Assembly: GCA_020848745.1 (NCBI GenBank)
Contig: JADLHM010000098.1
Coordinates: 124,001 to 188,000 of the forward strand
Length of the DNA stretch: 64,000 nt
Source: Deltaproteobacteria bacterium
GTDB lineage: Bacteria; Desulfobacterota; Binatia; UTPRO1
Reading direction: 5' to 3'
Part shown: one piece after another, positions 34,535-43,889 of the stretch
Layout: each line of letters starts with the position of its first letter
How positions within the stretch are numbered: position 1 is the first letter of the stretch
Position numbers and translations under genes: made by a program
The notes under the pieces: model-generated
What the model was told of the DNA's origin: nothing
Database searches by the model: none
Seen by the model: the letters and a program-made list of their open reading frames with translations, nothing else

Positions 34535-37174
34535 ATGTCCGTCAGGCGTATCGTTTCGTGTGCGGTGCTCAGCTGTGTCGTGATCGCGCTGAGTCTCAGC
34601 ATGTGTCTGCCCAATACGGAGGCTGCAACCGGATGTCCCGGCGCCCTCGTCTACCAGGCGGACAATACGAGCACGCTCGACGCTGGTTGGACGGCAAGCT
34701 TGCACGACCTGCCGGTCATTGGGTGGTCGCTCCGCATGGGGATCAGCGGCTGCGCGGGAAGCACGCTCGGCAGCTGCGGTGAGTGCGCGATCACCAGCCT
34801 GATCACGAACGCCGGCGGCAGCAATCGACGGTGCAGCAACGACACCTCGATCAAGTGCACGGACGACACGCCGTGTACGGGCGGCGGCGGTGTGTGCCGG
34901 TTCTACGCAACGCCGCCGAATCCCATCGCGGGCGCCGGTGTCGGCGCGTGCGTCGTGAACGAGGTGAACGGCAGCGTGAGCGGTACGGTGAACATCGAGT
35001 CGGGAGCGCTCGCGGCGTCGATCGGGCTGAGCTCGAAGATCTACACCGCCATCAGCACGACGCAGCCCTGTCCGAAGTGCGTCGGTGATGCCACACCGAA
35101 CGACAACGTGCTCGCTGGGACGTGCAACGGCGGCGCTCGGAACGGTCTCGCCTGCGATGCCAATGCGACCTCGCCGATTCCCGATTTCGGCAGCACGAGC
35201 TTCGATTGTCCGCCGAGCGCATTCGACCTCATGGGGACGATGCCGCCGACCGTCGTCGCCGCGACGGCGGGCGCTTCGCGCACGCTTTCGACCGCGAGCC
35301 CGGTGTGCACGGGGAAGCCCGGCGCGTACTGTCACTGCGATACGTGCAACAACGGGAATGCGGAGCCTTGCTCGAGCAACGCCGACTGTCCCGATCCGGC
35401 CGGGCCGATCGGCCCGATCTGCGGCGGCAGACGTTGCCTCAGTGGTTCCAACAACGGTGCGGCGTGCACCACCCCCAGCGCATGCCCGGGTGGCTCTTGT
35501 GCGAGACCCGGCGAGCCGGCGAAACCGGACCGATGCGACGACGATACGAGCACGCCCGGGTCGGACTGCATCGACACGGCGCCGGTCGATGGCGAGGGCG
35601 AATGCGTCATCGGCCCCATCGAAACCCGGTGCGCCGCGCCGGAGCAGTATCGCGGGTGTCTCGGCCCCGCCGATTGTCCGCTGACGGGAACCTGCATCGC
35701 CGCGAACCAGCGATGCTACACGGGCGGCGGCGCCGTCGGCTCGTCGATCTCCGTATCGGGCACTGCGACGGCGCGCTCGGGCAACGCCTCGACCCCGACG
35801 AACCTCGGCAGCCTCTTCTGTCTGAGCGCGATGGGCGCGTCGGCGGTGAACAACGTCGTCGGACTTCCCGGTCTCGCGCGCATGAGCCTGAACGGCACGA
35901 TGACCTATGCCGACGAGGTCCAGATCCAGAACGTCGGGCCGGCGACGGAAGTGAGCACCGACACGGGCGAGGGCGACGGCGCGACGGCCGCCGATCCCGT
36001 AGAGACCGCCGTCACGACGCCCGCCGGCGGCGCCGGCGGCGAGGTGACCGTTCTCGAGACGACGCCGCAAGGCGCGCCGCCTCCCGGCTTCACGGTGCTC
36101 GGCAACCTGGTGCAGATCACGGCGCCGGCGGGCTCGGTGAGCGATCCGCTGACGCTGGCCTTCCGCGTCGACTCGAGCGCGGCCGTGGGTCAGACGCCGG
36201 CAACCGTGGTGGTGCGGCGAAACGGCGTCACGGTCGCCGATTGCTCGGCCGTGCCGCCGGCGCCGATCAGCCCGAATCCATGCGTCTTCCAGCGTACGTC
36301 CGCCGGCGACGACATCCAGCTCGGTGTGTACACGTCGGCGGCGAGCGATTGGGACGTGATAGGCCCGGAGGTCGGGACGCCGACGCCGACCGTGACCGCG
36401 ACGGCGACGGTCACGCCGACGCCGACCACGACTGCGACGCCGGTCGACCCGACGCCTACGGTGAGCGCGACGACGACGCCCACGGCGACCGCGACCCCGA
36501 CCGTCACCGTCACGCCGACCCCGGTCGCAACCCCGACCGCGACGATCACGAGCACGCCCGAGCCGCCGACGCCGACCCCGACGGGCACCGTCACGCCGAC
36601 GCCGCTCGCGACCGCGACGCCGACCGTCACTCCGACGACCGTCCCGCTCTGCGCGGCGGCGCCCGAGATCTGCCGGACGCCCATCGTCGGCGGCAAAGCA
36701 TTCCTCGCGATCACGGACAAGACGCCCGACGAGAAGGATCAGTTGCAGTGGAAGTGGTCCGCCGGCTCCGCGACGAGCAAGGCCGACTTCGGCGACCCCG
36801 TGACCACCGACGACTACGTGCTCTGCCTCTACGACGGCACGGGTCTCCTCGCGACGCTCACTGCTCCGGCCGGTGATGTGTGCCCGACCAAGCCGTGCTG
36901 GGCCGAGAAGCCGAAGGGCTACCAGTACAAGGACAAGGCGGCGACGCCGAGCGGCATCACGCAGCTCCAGCTCAGCGAAGGCGCCGCCGGCAAGGCGAAG
37001 ATCCAGGTGAAGGGCAAGGGTCTCGACCTGCCCGACGTGGATCTCTCGACGCTGACGTCGCCGTTGACCGTGCAGCTCAAGCCCGCGAGCGGCGGCGTCT
37101 GCTTCGGGGCGACGTATTCGTTCCCGCCGGTCATCAAGAACGACGGGGTCACGTTCAAGGACAAGGCGGACTGA
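34535..37174 (+). CDS. Secreted Cys-rich protein with Thr/Pro linker and C-terminal QWKW domain
   Basis: From ATG 34535 (GGAGGA 6 bp upstream) the 879-residue product has a signal peptide ending MCLPNTEAATG. The N-terminal 400 residues contain Cys-rich modules (CSNDTSIKCTDDTPCTGGGG; CDTCNNGNAEPCSSNADCPD). Next is the shared beta domain (GEGDGATAADPVETAVTTP, GFTVLGNLVQITAP, ending AASDWDVI; nt about 35935-36360), a Thr/Pro-rich linker (36370-36640) and the QWKW domain (CRTPIVGGKAFL, DQLQWKWSAGSAT, CLYDGTG, CPTKPCW, GKAKIQVKGKG, CFGATYSF; nt 36650-37171) ending FKDKAD. Start sites further upstream (34469, 34514) lack a ribosome site. The gene is 40 bp from the next, probably in one operon. Confidence 0.85.
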   Translation: MSVRRIVSCAVLSCVVIALSLSMCLPNTEAATGCPGALVYQADNTSTLDAGWTASLHDLPVIGWSLRMGISGCAGSTLGSCGECAITSLITNAGGSNRRCSNDTSIKCTDDTPCTGGGGVCRFYATPPNPIAGAGVGACVVNEVNGSVSGTVNIESGALAASIGLSSKIYTAISTTQPCPKCVGDATPNDNVLAGTCNGGARNGLACDANATSPIPDFGSTSFDCPPSAFDLMGTMPPTVVAATAGASRTLSTASPVCTGKPGAYCHCDTCNNGNAEPCSSNADCPDPAGPIGPICGGRRCLSGSNNGAACTTPSACPGGSCARPGEPAKPDRCDDDTSTPGSDCIDTAPVDGEGECVIGPIETRCAAPEQYRGCLGPADCPLTGTCIAANQRCYTGGGAVGSSISVSGTATARSGNASTPTNLGSLFCLSAMGASAVNNVVGLPGLARMSLNGTMTYADEVQIQNVGPATEVSTDTGEGDGATAADPVETAVTTPAGGAGGEVTVLETTPQGAPPPGFTVLGNLVQITAPAGSVSDPLTLAFRVDSSAAVGQTPATVVVRRNGVTVADCSAVPPAPISPNPCVFQRTSAGDDIQLGVYTSAASDWDVIGPEVGTPTPTVTATATVTPTPTTTATPVDPTPTVSATTTPTATATPTVTVTPTPVATPTATITSTPEPPTPTPTGTVTPTPLATATPTVTPTTVPLCAAAPEICRTPIVGGKAFLAITDKTPDEKDQLQWKWSAGSATSKADFGDPVTTDDYVLCLYDGTGLLATLTAPAGDVCPTKPCWAEKPKGYQYKDKAATPSGITQLQLSEGAAGKAKIQVKGKGLDLPDVDLSTLTSPLTVQLKPASGGVCFGATYSFPPVIKNDGVTFKDKAD
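36370..36640 (+). repeat. Thr/Pro-rich low-complexity tract
   Basis: About 90 codons of Thr-Pro, Thr-Ala-Thr and Val-Thr units, encoded by degenerate ACGCCGAC repeats. Such linkers separate a domain from its anchor in many exported proteins and could be glycosylated; that is inference. Confidence 0.85.
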
Positions 37175-37214
37175 GGGTGCGCAAACTACGTTCACTTGCT
37201 CGTGGGAGAAGTCG

Positions 37215-40200
37215 ATGACCGAACGTCGTACCCCGAATGCTCCTGCTCTGGTCGTCGTGTTGTCGTTCGCGTATCTCGCGATGCTGGTGCCATCGATCGC
37301 TGTGGGAGGTGTCTGGGAGGGCGATGGACCACCAAGCGGTAGCGTGCTGTCCATCGCATTCGACCCGGCCGATACCGACACCATCTACATCGGTCCCGAA
37401 GTCGATGGTCTCTTCAAGAGCACGAACGCCGGCGTCAATTGGACTCGGGTGGATGGCCCTTGGGAGGCGTCCTCTGCACGCGTCTTCCTCTCGATCGTGT
37501 TCGACAGCGGCAATCCGGGCGTCATGGTGGCTTGCGTAGCGGCGGACATTGCCGCCAATGGCAGCGTTTACCGATCGACGAACGGCGGAACGACGTGGCA
37601 ATACGCCGGCGTGTCCGGGTGTCGCGTGTTGGCGGCGGCCCCGTCGAGCCCAGGGACGATGTACGTCAGTCTCGGAAGTGGAACCGGGGGCATCAGGCGC
37701 AGCCTCGACGGTGGCGCCACCTGGAGTCTTCAGGCGTCCAACATCGGGTATATCTACGGCGTTGCCGTCGATCCGATGAACGCGTCCGTCCTGTACGCGG
37801 CGACCGGCGACAACGGGATCATCAAGTCCATCGATGGCGGTGCGAATTGGACCGCCGCGAACACCGGCGTCGCGACGACCCAACTGATTTCCGTCGCCGT
37901 GGACGCGACGGATCCCACCCATCTCTACGCGGGCACGGCGGATGGCCGGGTCTACGTATCGGGTAATGGCGCGTCGAGCTGGGTGCTGACGGGATCCGGG
38001 GTCGCGGGCCGGATCGTCAAGGCGATCGCGATCGACCCGACCGTCGGTACCACCGTCTATGTCGCCGGGTACGACGGCGTCGCGAAGAGCATCGATGGGG
38101 GCAACTCCTGGAACCTCGTTTTCGACGGAAGCTACGTGTTCACCATCGCGCTCGAGCCCGGCAATCCCGCGCGTCTCATCGCTGGCCTCAACAACTTCGG
38201 CGTCGCCATCACCGACGATGCCGGCGCGTCATGGGGGCTCGAAGGGCCGCCGTGGATCGCCAGGGGTGTGGCGTTGGATCCCTCGAACCCGTCGATTCTG
38301 TACGCAGCCAGCGAGGCGGCGAGGGGACTGTACCGAACGTCGGACGAGGGTGTGACGTGGCAGCGCCTTCCGATCGGTGGCCTCACCGACGACGTCTTCT
38401 GGGACATCGCGATCGATCCCAACGACAGCGACACTCTTTACGCTTCGGGATGGGGAGCCACCAACAAGTCCACCGACGGTGGTCTGACCTGGGGGCCAAT
38501 CAATCTCGGCGGGCGTCGGGTCGAGCTCGCTCCGGGCGGGCTCTACGGGTATGGCGGCGCCCTCGTGCGCAGCGTGGATGGTGGCGCGACGTCGCAGAAC
38601 ATCGCTCCGCCAACGGGCATCGTCGAAGACATCGCCGTGATCGACGCCAATACGATCTACGCAGCCGTCTTCAATGGCTCCTCGGGCGTGCAGAAGACCG
38701 TCGACGGCGGCGTGACATGGTCTCCTACCGCGTTCGTGGGGGATTCTTTCGCCGTCGCACCCGACCCGACCCAACCGAACGTGGTGTACGCCGGAAGCGG
38801 TAACGCGGTCTTCCGAACCAGTGATGGAGGCGCGATATGGAGCCTCGCCTTCAGCGTGGGCGGGGGAACCGTGGGGTCGCTGTGGGTCGATCCGGCCGCA
38901 CCCGATCGCCTGTACGCTGCCGCCGATACCGCCGTCGTCGTGGCGCGGCTCGTCAGCGGGAGCTTCGTGACCAGTCGACACGAGCTCGAGGGTGCGCATG
39001 CGCTGGACATGGTGGTCGATGCGCCGGGAGGTCGGCTCTTCGTCGCCACCTCGGGCTCGGGTGTTCTGCGCCTGGTTCCCGTGTGTCAGGACGGTCTCCT
39101 CGACCCCGGGGAAGCGTGCGACGACGGCAACGGCTTCACCGGCGATTGCTGTGCGCCGTCGTGCGCCGACGAGGCCAACGGGAGTCCGTGCGAGGACGGC
39201 TTGTTTTGTACGGCGAGCGACACGTGCTCCTCGGCGGCTTGTGTGGCGGGCGGACCGCGCGACTGTTCCGCGACCTCGGGGACGTGTGCGACTGGTGAGT
39301 GCAACGAGGCGCAGGATGTTTGCGAGCCGGCGCCGCAAAATGGCGGCCCGTGCAGTGACGGCAGCGCGTGCACGACAAGCGATCAGTGCGTCGTGGGTCA
39401 GTGCGTCGGTACGTCTTCCCTGTGTGGTGACGGCAACATCTCGCCGGGGTGCCTGGAAGAGTGCGACGACGGCGGAACGACGGACGGCAACGGTTGCTCG
39501 GCCGGCTGTCACGTCGAGACGGGCTGGTCCTGCTCGGGGACGCCGTCGGTGTGCATTGCGATCTGCGGCAACGGGACCCTCGATGCGGGGGAAGCCTGCG
39601 ACGACGGCGATCTCGGGAGTCTCGACGGTTGCACGGGAACGTGCACGGTCGAGCCGGGCTGGACTTGTCCCGGTTCGCCGAGCGTCTGCGCCGCGGTCTG
39701 CGGCGACGGCCTCCGGGTCGGGAACGAGCAATGCGACGCGGGCGACGCCGACGACGGCGACGCAGACGGCTGTGAGGCCAACTGCACGCTGACGCCGAAG
39801 ACCGCGACGGATACCGCCGTGCCCGCGGGTACGGTGAGCAGCGACGTCGAAGGGAACGGGGCCACCGCGCTCGATCCGCTGGAGACCGGGGTCACGACGC
39901 CGACCGGCGGGACCGTCAGCATCACGCGTCAACCGACGAGCGGCACTGGTGGTGCGGGCTTCGGGCTCCTCGGCCAGGAGCTGATCATCACCGCGCCGCC
40001 GTCGACCGCCGCAGCACCGCTACGCTTCGCCTTCACCATCGATCCGTCGCTAGCGCCGGGCCTGACGCCCGCGAACATTCCGGTCTTCCGCAACGGCGCG
40101 GAGGTGCTCGCCTGCACCGGTCCCGCCGGGGAAGCGTCGCCCGATCCTTGCGTGACCAGCCGCGGCCTGCACGCGAACGGCGAGGACATCGAGATCGTCG

Positions 40201-40766
40201 TGCTGACCTCGGCGGCGAGCACTTGGACCTTCGCGGTCGATGTCTGCGGGTCGGCTCCACGTCTCGACTGTCGGATACCGATCCAGAGCGGTAAGGCGTC
40301 GTTCCAAATCAAGAACGCGGCCGATGCGGCCAAGGATCAGCTGCAATGGAAGTGGCTGAAGGGCGCGGCGACGAGCGGCGGCGATTTCGGCGATCCGACG
40401 GCGATCACCGACTACACGCTCTGCGTCTACGATGCGGGTGACCTGTATCTACGTTTGGCCGTGCCGTCCGCCGGCACCTGTGCCGGGAAGGCGTGCTGGG
40501 CCGCCAAGTCCGGGAGTTTCAGCTACAAGGACAAGGCGGGCGTCGCCGACGGCGTGCAGCAGTTGCAGCTGAAGGCCGGCGTCCCCGCTGGAAAGGCGAA
40601 GATCCAGCTGAAGGGGAAGGGCGGAGGCCTTGCGCTGCCGATACCCCTCGCCATCACGCCACCGGTCACGGTACAGCTCCGCGCCTCGAACGGCACCTGC
40701 TGGGGCGCGACATACAGCAGCCCAAGCAAGAACGATCCAGCTGCGTTCGCGGCCAAGGCGGATTGA
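37215..40766 (+). CDS. Secreted BNR/sortilin-like propeller with Cys-rich repeats and C-terminal QWKW domain
   Basis: A 1183-residue protein with a signal peptide ending VPSIAVGGVW. Residues about 35-610 are BNR/sortilin-type blades: GLFKSTNAGVNWT, VYRSTNGGTTWQYAG, IIKSIDGGANWT, VAKSIDGGNSWNLV, VQKTVDGGVTWSPT. Then Myxococcus-type Cys repeats (CQDGLLDPGEACDDGNGFTG, CGDGNISPGCLEECDDGG, CGNGTLDAGEACDDGDLG, CGDGLRVGNEQCDAGD). The shared beta domain follows (EGNGATALDPLETGVTTP ... GFGLLGQELIITAP; nt about 39800-40225), then the QWKW domain (DQLQWKWLKGAATSGGDFG, CVYDAG, CAGKACW, GKAKIQLKGKG, CWGATY) ending FAAKAD. A remnant of a similar gene lies at 47371-47652. It follows the preceding gene by 40 bp. 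Confidence 0.87.
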   Translation: MTERRTPNAPALVVVLSFAYLAMLVPSIAVGGVWEGDGPPSGSVLSIAFDPADTDTIYIGPEVDGLFKSTNAGVNWTRVDGPWEASSARVFLSIVFDSGNPGVMVACVAADIAANGSVYRSTNGGTTWQYAGVSGCRVLAAAPSSPGTMYVSLGSGTGGIRRSLDGGATWSLQASNIGYIYGVAVDPMNASVLYAATGDNGIIKSIDGGANWTAANTGVATTQLISVAVDATDPTHLYAGTADGRVYVSGNGASSWVLTGSGVAGRIVKAIAIDPTVGTTVYVAGYDGVAKSIDGGNSWNLVFDGSYVFTIALEPGNPARLIAGLNNFGVAITDDAGASWGLEGPPWIARGVALDPSNPSILYAASEAARGLYRTSDEGVTWQRLPIGGLTDDVFWDIAIDPNDSDTLYASGWGATNKSTDGGLTWGPINLGGRRVELAPGGLYGYGGALVRSVDGGATSQNIAPPTGIVEDIAVIDANTIYAAVFNGSSGVQKTVDGGVTWSPTAFVGDSFAVAPDPTQPNVVYAGSGNAVFRTSDGGAIWSLAFSVGGGTVGSLWVDPAAPDRLYAAADTAVVVARLVSGSFVTSRHELEGAHALDMVVDAPGGRLFVATSGSGVLRLVPVCQDGLLDPGEACDDGNGFTGDCCAPSCADEANGSPCEDGLFCTASDTCSSAACVAGGPRDCSATSGTCATGECNEAQDVCEPAPQNGGPCSDGSACTTSDQCVVGQCVGTSSLCGDGNISPGCLEECDDGGTTDGNGCSAGCHVETGWSCSGTPSVCIAICGNGTLDAGEACDDGDLGSLDGCTGTCTVEPGWTCPGSPSVCAAVCGDGLRVGNEQCDAGDADDGDADGCEANCTLTPKTATDTAVPAGTVSSDVEGNGATALDPLETGVTTPTGGTVSITRQPTSGTGGAGFGLLGQELIITAPPSTAAAPLRFAFTIDPSLAPGLTPANIPVFRNGAEVLACTGPAGEASPDPCVTSRGLHANGEDIEIVVLTSAASTWTFAVDVCGSAPRLDCRIPIQSGKASFQIKNAADAAKDQLQWKWLKGAATSGGDFGDPTAITDYTLCVYDAGDLYLRLAVPSAGTCAGKACWAAKSGSFSYKDKAGVADGVQQLQLKAGVPAGKAKIQLKGKGGGLALPIPLAITPPVTVQLRASNGTCWGATYSSPSKNDPAAFAAKAD

Positions 40767-40795
40767 GGATTCGAGGAACGAGGCCTACGCGAATG

Positions 40796-41008
40796 CTACC
40801 GCTCGACAGATACCTCCTCGAGGATCACGTCCTTGAAGACCCCGGGGTCGCCGAGGCGTTTGGCGGCATCCAGGATCTCGATCCCCGCAAGATGCCCATC
40901 CGCGTCGTAGTCGGCGGCGATGCCATCGGCGAGATGCTGCGTCGTGACGGGGGTGTCCTTGAAGCGGATGTAGAGCGCGTCGACGGCGTGGTCGTAGGTG
41001 ATCTTCAC
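40796..41008 (-). CDS. DUF2283 family small protein
   Basis: A 70-residue protein matching DUF2283: MKITYDHAVDALYIRFKDTP and YDADGHLAGIEILDAAKRL are the family landmarks. DUF2283 genes very often follow a DUF4258 gene in a toxin-antitoxin-like pair, with DUF2283 as the proposed antitoxin. Here the DUF4258 partner immediately upstream (41019-41144) is truncated, so the DUF2283 gene may be an orphan antitoxin. The start ATG at 41008 has GAAGGAGC upstream. Confidence 0.85.
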   Translation of the reverse strand: MKITYDHAVDALYIRFKDTPVTTQHLADGIAADYDADGHLAGIEILDAAKRLGDPGVFKDVILEEVSVER

Positions 41009-41018
41009 GATGGCTCCT

Positions 41019-41144
41019 TCAGAAGAAGTAGACGTACACGGTCACGACGACGATCGCATCTGCCTCGTCGACGAAGATCGGCCGCACCTGCTTCATGCCA
41101 TACCACTTCCCGTTCCAGTCTGCCTGGAATCGAAAGTCCGTCAC
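41019..41144 (-). pseudogene. DUF4258 remnant (C-terminal part only)
   Basis: Forty-one codons from a GTG at 41144: FRFQADWNGKWYGMKQVRP followed by AIVVVTVYVYFF. This matches the end of DUF4258 proteins (typically D-x-x-W-x-G-K-Y-Y-x-x-K-Q-V and a final VITVIV-type strand). The usual first half, with a conserved HA-x-x-R-M-x-x-R pattern, is missing; the sequence upstream belongs to the divergent gene's promoter. It ends 11 bp before the DUF2283 start. Confidence 0.65.
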
Positions 41145-41207
41145 ACTGGATGAGAACGATGGCGCACGATTCAATGACGAAACGGATCGAGGAAAGGCTC
41201 TTCGGAC

Positions 41208-43202
41208 ATGAACAAGATGAATAGGAACACGATGAGCGTCACCATCTGCCGCCTCGCTGCCGTGATGCTGCTCGCAACGGCGATCATCGCGCCGCGCGCG
41301 CACGCCTACCGGGCGACCTTCACCGTCGACAAATGCCTCGCGGGCAAAATCAAGACGCTCGGCAAGGACGCCGCCGCGCAGACGGGGTGCCAGAGCAAGG
41401 CGGCGGCGAAGGACGACCCGCTCGCCGGCGAGTGCGTGACCAAGGCGAGCGCCAAGCTGACGGACGGTTTCGCGAAGCTCGATACGAAGTACCCGTCCTG
41501 CACCGGCGGCACCGGGAACGGCGCCGGGTTCGCGGCCCGGACGCTCGCGTACGGGGGCACCGTCGCAACGGTGGTCGGGTCCACCCCGGGCGGCAGCAAG
41601 TGCGACGCCGCGAAGAACAAGTGCGTCGGGAAGTACGTCGCCGGCATCACCGGCTGCTACGCGAAGGCCGCCGGCAAGACCGGCACCGTCGACAACGCGC
41701 CGGGCGGGTGTACGGCCAAGACCGCGGCGAAGCTCGTCGATGGCCTCAAGGGCTGCCTCGACAAGGGCGCCGCCGCCGGTGACTGCGCGAACCCCGGCAC
41801 CCAGGGCACGACGCTCAAGGCCGCCGCCGACGTCTTCATCGACACCCAGGCTTGCATCCTCGATCCGGCGGGCGCGCTCGCGCGGCCCGAGGATCCCGTC
41901 GTGCTCACCGGCGCCGACATCGCGAGCCTGAACGGTATCGCGCCGGCCGACCTCGTGGCCTTCCGCTACGACGGCGGATGGGAACAGGTGCCCGTGCAGG
42001 TGGACGAGCGCGCTGTCGTCAGCTTCGATGACGTCTACGACCACGCCGGGGGCAGCCCCTGGTGCGGTGGCAACTGCGGCGGCGGCTTCACCCGGCTCGA
42101 CTACACGGACGCCGGGACCTTCACGGGACCCGATCCCGACGCGACCATCGACGCCGACGACGAGATCGTCTTCATGGCGGCCGACGCGGGAGCGGCGAGG
42201 GCGGGCATGGCGCCCGCGCCGGCGGACGTCGTCGCCGGTACCGGCCTCGAGCTCACGATCGTCGACCCCCTGAGCTGCGGAACCGGATACGTCTACCTCT
42301 TCCAGCAAACCGGCGCGCTCGATCCCTCGGCCGGCGAGCAGTACGTGACCTACGATTTCGACCTGCTCTCGGGGCCGTATCTCACGACGTACAACCTCAC
42401 GACCGATCCGAACCCCGAGGACACCACCATCACGACCGACGTCTACGCGCGTCACTTCATCGACCGCTGGGTGCAAGACGAGCTGCACATCGTCAAGGGA
42501 GGCGCGACCGGCGTCGACATCCTCGACCGCCACAAGACGCAGTTCTGGCCCGACAACTGCTTCCGAACGGAGGACTCGTTCACCGGCCGCGACGGCTCGA
42601 CCGACATCGAAGGCGCGTTCGTCGCGAACCGTGCCGGGCCCGTGCGCGCCATCCGTTCCTATGTCGGCGCCAACAGCGGGCCGCGCTCGCAACGCCAGCA
42701 CCTCTACTATCGCGGCCGGGAGGACGAGACGAGCTTCCTGCGCGTGCACGGTATCCCCTCGATCATGGTCTTCCACGACTACAGCGCGGCTGCGTCCGGC
42801 ATGACCTACGCGAACGACAACAACCCGAGCGGCGTCACCATCGACGGCACGCCGGACGTGGTGACGCCGGGTGAGCTCGATTGGGAGCTCGTCACCGGCC
42901 CGCAAGGCTCGCTCGTGGTCGCGGGCTGGGTCGAAACGAATCTCACCGTCACGCTGACGTCCTTCTACCGCGACGACGCGAGCTCGATGAATTGCACCGG
43001 CGACGACACGTCGTCGTTCGGCGCGAGCGGCGCCTACGTCGACGGCGGCATCGCGGACACCGAGCCTTTTGGGCTCGGCAACTACCTGAACGGCATCCGC
43101 GTGCTGTACTACGACGCGCCGGGGCTCACCGCGGCGGACGCCGCGACGCGCAGCGCGTGGGCGCGCACGCCGCTCGTGCCCGTCGCGAGCGCGTGGCCGT
43201 GA
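41208..43202 (+). CDS. Large secreted protein with N-terminal Cys/Lys-rich helical repeats
   Basis: A 664-residue protein with a signal peptide ending APRAHAYR. The next 200 residues carry three Cys-rich repeats of the form KCxxxKxxxxGKxAxxxxxCxxKAA: CLAGKIKTLGKDAAAQTGCQ, CDAAKNKCVGKYVAGITGC, CTAKTAAKLVDGLKGCL. This module type is common in exported proteins of delta-proteobacteria/Binatota-like genomes, from memory. The rest (about residues 225-664: FRYDGGWEQVPVQVDERAV, DADDEIVFMAADAG, a repeated YDFDLLSGPYLTTYNLTT element) is a beta-rich domain with EQVPVQVDE, a motif of an unnamed extracellular family. No QWKW domain. An altered copy of a related helical module follows at 43.4 kb. Confidence 0.8.
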   Translation: MNKMNRNTMSVTICRLAAVMLLATAIIAPRAHAYRATFTVDKCLAGKIKTLGKDAAAQTGCQSKAAAKDDPLAGECVTKASAKLTDGFAKLDTKYPSCTGGTGNGAGFAARTLAYGGTVATVVGSTPGGSKCDAAKNKCVGKYVAGITGCYAKAAGKTGTVDNAPGGCTAKTAAKLVDGLKGCLDKGAAAGDCANPGTQGTTLKAAADVFIDTQACILDPAGALARPEDPVVLTGADIASLNGIAPADLVAFRYDGGWEQVPVQVDERAVVSFDDVYDHAGGSPWCGGNCGGGFTRLDYTDAGTFTGPDPDATIDADDEIVFMAADAGAARAGMAPAPADVVAGTGLELTIVDPLSCGTGYVYLFQQTGALDPSAGEQYVTYDFDLLSGPYLTTYNLTTDPNPEDTTITTDVYARHFIDRWVQDELHIVKGGATGVDILDRHKTQFWPDNCFRTEDSFTGRDGSTDIEGAFVANRAGPVRAIRSYVGANSGPRSQRQHLYYRGREDETSFLRVHGIPSIMVFHDYSAAASGMTYANDNNPSGVTIDGTPDVVTPGELDWELVTGPQGSLVVAGWVETNLTVTLTSFYRDDASSMNCTGDDTSSFGASGAYVDGGIADTEPFGLGNYLNGIRVLYYDAPGLTAADAATRSAWARTPLVPVASAWP

Positions 43203-43419
43203 TCGTTGTGAGGGCTGATCGGCAGTTCCTCGAGTTCGTCCGCAGACGAAGTCGCCACGACACCAGAGCGCGGAGAATCGCAACATGACCTTCCAATCCC
43301 GTCGACGACCGCGCGAAGCCCGAATGACGACATGCCGTCGTCTCCGGCAGACCCAACGCACCGGCATCGAGCTTTTGGGCAACTCGGTATGGACTGACCT
43401 CGTGCTCCCGTCCGGCAGT

Positions 43420-43560
43420 AAGGGGATCGGTGCGTGCCAGAAGGCGCTCGTGCAGGCCATGCAGAAGTACCACGCACAGGGATCCAAGGTGCTTCGCAAA
43501 TGCTGGGCGGCGCGAGACAAGGGCAAGTATTCCGACATCCGTCAAGATGCTTCCGCCGGT
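43420..43560 (+). pseudogene. Remnant of a Cys-rich helical module
   Basis: The frame reads GACQKALVQAMQKYHAQGSK then VLRKCWAARDKGKYSD, i.e. the Cys-x(n)-Lys-rich helical pair of the N-terminal modules at 41208-43202, but without a signal peptide, a ribosome site or the further cysteines. It is cut about 60 bp before the left end of an IS256-like fragment. Probably the tail of a disrupted gene. Confidence 0.5.
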
Positions 43561-43598
43561 GCGGAGTCGCGGTCGTGTTGGTCAAGTGGTGGAGGGGT

Positions 43599-43856
43599 GA
43601 GTGCCAGACTCAGTTGAAAAGTGGGTGGTGACCTCCCACAACGGTGAGACGTTCTCGCGAGGAACGATGTCTCATCAAGGAGGTCACACCCATGAAGCAG
43701 GTGCGACGAATACGGAAGACGGCGCAAGAGAATCGGTTGGTGCGGGCGCGGCTCACGGCAGCGCCTGAGGATGTCACGACGACGAACGCGAAGGGGGCGT
43801 TGATTCAAGCTGAATACTCTCACGCGGATTTCGACCCCCTTTTTCGCTCGGGATGA
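43599..43856 (+). mobile_element. IS256-family left end with truncated transposase
   Basis: Begins GAGTGCCAGACTCAGTTGAA, matching in style the terminal repeat of IS256-like elements. The ORF from ATG 43692 (AAGGAGG upstream) reads MKQVRRIRKTAQENRLVRAR, then VTTTNAKGALIQA, which I recognise as the N-terminus of Mutator/IS256-type transposases (usually followed by LIPLGLxAV). Here the sequence changes to EYSHADFDP at about 43810 and stops at 43856, so only the first 40 codons and the left end survive. No right end was found before the next gene at 43890. Confidence 0.6.
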
Positions 43857-43889
43857 GTCCGCGTCACCACAACGCGAGGAGGACTACCG

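Noticed and set aside
34442-37384. 980-codon open frame on the minus strand
   Set aside because: Antisense of the secreted Cys-rich protein; composed of Arg/Asp repeats caused by the Thr/Pro linker read backwards.
41139-41156. GTCACACTGGATGAGAAC as a fifth copy of the palindrome
   Set aside because: Only the left half resembles GTCACC and the spacing is wrong; at most a decayed site.
43692-43856. The short ORF as an independent small protein
   Set aside because: It matches the start of an IS256-type transposase and breaks off; a functional small gene is less likely.
43864-43880. GTCACCACAACGCGAGG before the delta-60 gene as another copy
   Set aside because: Left arm is present but the right arm is absent, and the position overlaps the ribosome site.
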